DNA of 16,254 bases from VRUE01 sp036271315 (GTDB lineage Bacteria; Actinomycetota; Thermoleophilia; Solirubrobacterales; 70-9): NCBI GenBank assembly GCA_036271315.1, contig DATBAV010000037.1:1-16254 (forward strand), in the 5' to 3' direction. The position numbers and the translations under genes are program-made. Positions 15,505 through 16,254 of this stretch are shown here, piece by piece. The notes under the pieces were generated by a model. That model saw only the letters and a program-made list of their open reading frames with translations. It had not been told where the DNA came from and did no database searches. How positions within the stretch are numbered: position 1 is the stretch's first letter; each line of letters begins with the position of its first letter.

Positions 15505-16254
15505 ATGCCCCGGACCGACGCCAAGCACTCCGATGCCGACGCCGACGTGCTGACGATCTTCGGGATCAGTGGCGACCTGGCGAAGAAGATGACCTTTCGG
15601 GCGCTCTACCGGCTCGAGGCGCGCGGCAAGCTCAACTGCCCGATCGTCGGCGTCGCGATCGACGAGTGGGACGACGAGAAGCTTCGTCGGCACGCCCACG
15701 ACTCGATCGCCGCAACCGTCAGCGATCCCGATGAGGATGTCTTCAGCCGCCTCGCCGCGCGCCTCTCATACGTCCAAGGCGACTACGCCGACGCCTCCAC
15801 CTTCAAGCGAGTGGGCGAAGCGATCGGCGACGCCAAGAGCCCGGTCTTCTACCTGGAGATCCCCCCCTCCCTCTTTGCCACCGTCGTCCACGGCCTCGGC
15901 GATGCCGGCCTCACCGAGAACGCCCACGTCGTGATCGAGAAGCCGTTCGGCCACGACCTGGAATCGGCCCGCGCGCTCAACGCCGATCTCTGCGAAGTGC
16001 TCGACGAGAAGCAGATCCTCCGCATCGACCATTACCTCGGCAAGGAGCCGGTGATGGACATCAGCTACATGCGCTTCGCCAACTCGACGCTCGAGCCGGT
16101 CTGGAGCCGCGAGCACATCTCCCACGTGCAGGTGACGATCGCCGAGAACTTCGGGGTCGAGGACCGCGGCCGCTTCTACGACTCGGTCGGGGCGATGCGC
16201 GACGTGATCCAGAACCACGCCCTCCAGGTGCTGGGACTGATCGGGATGGAGCCG
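15505..16254 (+). CDS. zwf: Glucose-6-phosphate dehydrogenase, N-terminal 250 residues
   Basis: This gene runs off the right edge; about half of a normal 470-510-residue enzyme is present. It oxidises glucose-6-phosphate to 6-phosphogluconolactone. Landmarks are the nucleotide-binding FGISGDLAKKMTFRALYRLE (19-38), VVIEKPFGHD (142-151), the active-site signature RIDHYLGKEP (173-182) with Asp175, His176 and Lys180, and QNHALQ (236-241) with the catalytic His238. The usual Arg after beta-2 that contacts the NADP 2'-phosphate (Arg46 in the Leuconostoc enzyme) is replaced: PIVGVAIDEW has Ile52 followed by Asp53. This suggests weaker NADP preference. ATG at 15505 gives a short hydrophilic leader before the Rossmann fold. 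Divergent from gnd-pgl, so the whole oxidative branch radiates from one 70-bp region. Confidence 0.95.
   Translation, partial: MPRTDAKHSDADADVLTIFGISGDLAKKMTFRALYRLEARGKLNCPIVGVAIDEWDDEKLRRHAHDSIAATVSDPDEDVFSRLAARLSYVQGDYADASTFKRVGEAIGDAKSPVFYLEIPPSLFATVVHGLGDAGLTENAHVVIEKPFGHDLESARALNADLCEVLDEKQILRIDHYLGKEPVMDISYMRFANSTLEPVWSREHISHVQVTIAENFGVEDRGRFYDSVGAMRDVIQNHALQVLGLIGMEP

Noticed and set aside
15435..15524. Longer N-terminus for 6-phosphogluconate dehydrogenase
   Set aside because: It overlaps the zwf start; the Rossmann strand starts two residues after the ATG at 15434, as in the family.

Overview
The window is GC-rich (roughly two-thirds by eye), densely coded on both strands, and reads as chromosomal DNA of an actinobacterium. 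Codon bias, GTG starts, a short NAD-type 6-phosphogluconate dehydrogenase, a propeller-type Ser/Thr kinase and an FHA protein all fit. The zwf N-terminus and the gene mix suggest Thermoleophilia/Solirubrobacterales; that class-level guess is inference. I see no tRNA, rRNA, CRISPR array, insertion sequence or phage gene, and no gene-free stretch longer than about 120 bases.

Layout. (1) Positions 1-6246, minus strand: a tightly packed operon tkt-tal-pgi-cydA-cydB (cydB runs off the left edge), with 1-4 nt overlaps or a 10-nt gap. It joins the non-oxidative pentose phosphate enzymes and glucose-6-phosphate isomerase to a cytochrome bd oxidase. (2) 6381-9372, minus strand: a membrane Ser/Thr kinase with a seven-repeat extracellular propeller, and upstream of it a secreted TolB-like propeller protein, separated by two strong hairpins. 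(3) 9493-10739, minus strand: a two-gene unit encoding an FHA/HTH protein and a SAM-dependent methyltransferase. (4) 10767-12800, plus strand: rpiA and a BBE-type FAD-linked oxidase, divergent from the FHA unit. (5) 12797-13698, minus strand: a two-gene toxin-antitoxin-like module (Xre-type HTH plus AbiEii-like nucleotidyltransferase) with its own palindromic operator. (6) 13738-15434, minus strand: gnd-pgl. (7) 15505-16254, plus strand: zwf, divergent from gnd and cut by the right edge.

Together the genes encode nearly the whole pentose phosphate pathway: zwf, pgl, gnd, rpiA, tkt, tal, plus pgi to recycle fructose-6-phosphate. Ribulose-5-phosphate epimerase (rpe) is not here. Both oxidative dehydrogenases lack the usual arginine/NRT-type NADP contacts, so the branch may feed NADH to respiration rather than NADPH to biosynthesis; this is an inference from motifs.

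The most striking non-coding signal is that seven transcription-unit heads (tkt, kinase, FHA, rpiA, Xre, gnd, zwf) carry a TANNNT-like -10 hexamer ending 6-9 nt before the start codon and have no convincing Shine-Dalgarno. This is the architecture of leaderless mRNAs. Several internal genes, and the TolB-like gene, have good Shine-Dalgarno sequences instead. The FHA and rpiA -10 hexamers share the same TA step, which would make a bidirectional promoter. A 20-bp inverted repeat (19/20) brackets the tkt upstream region.
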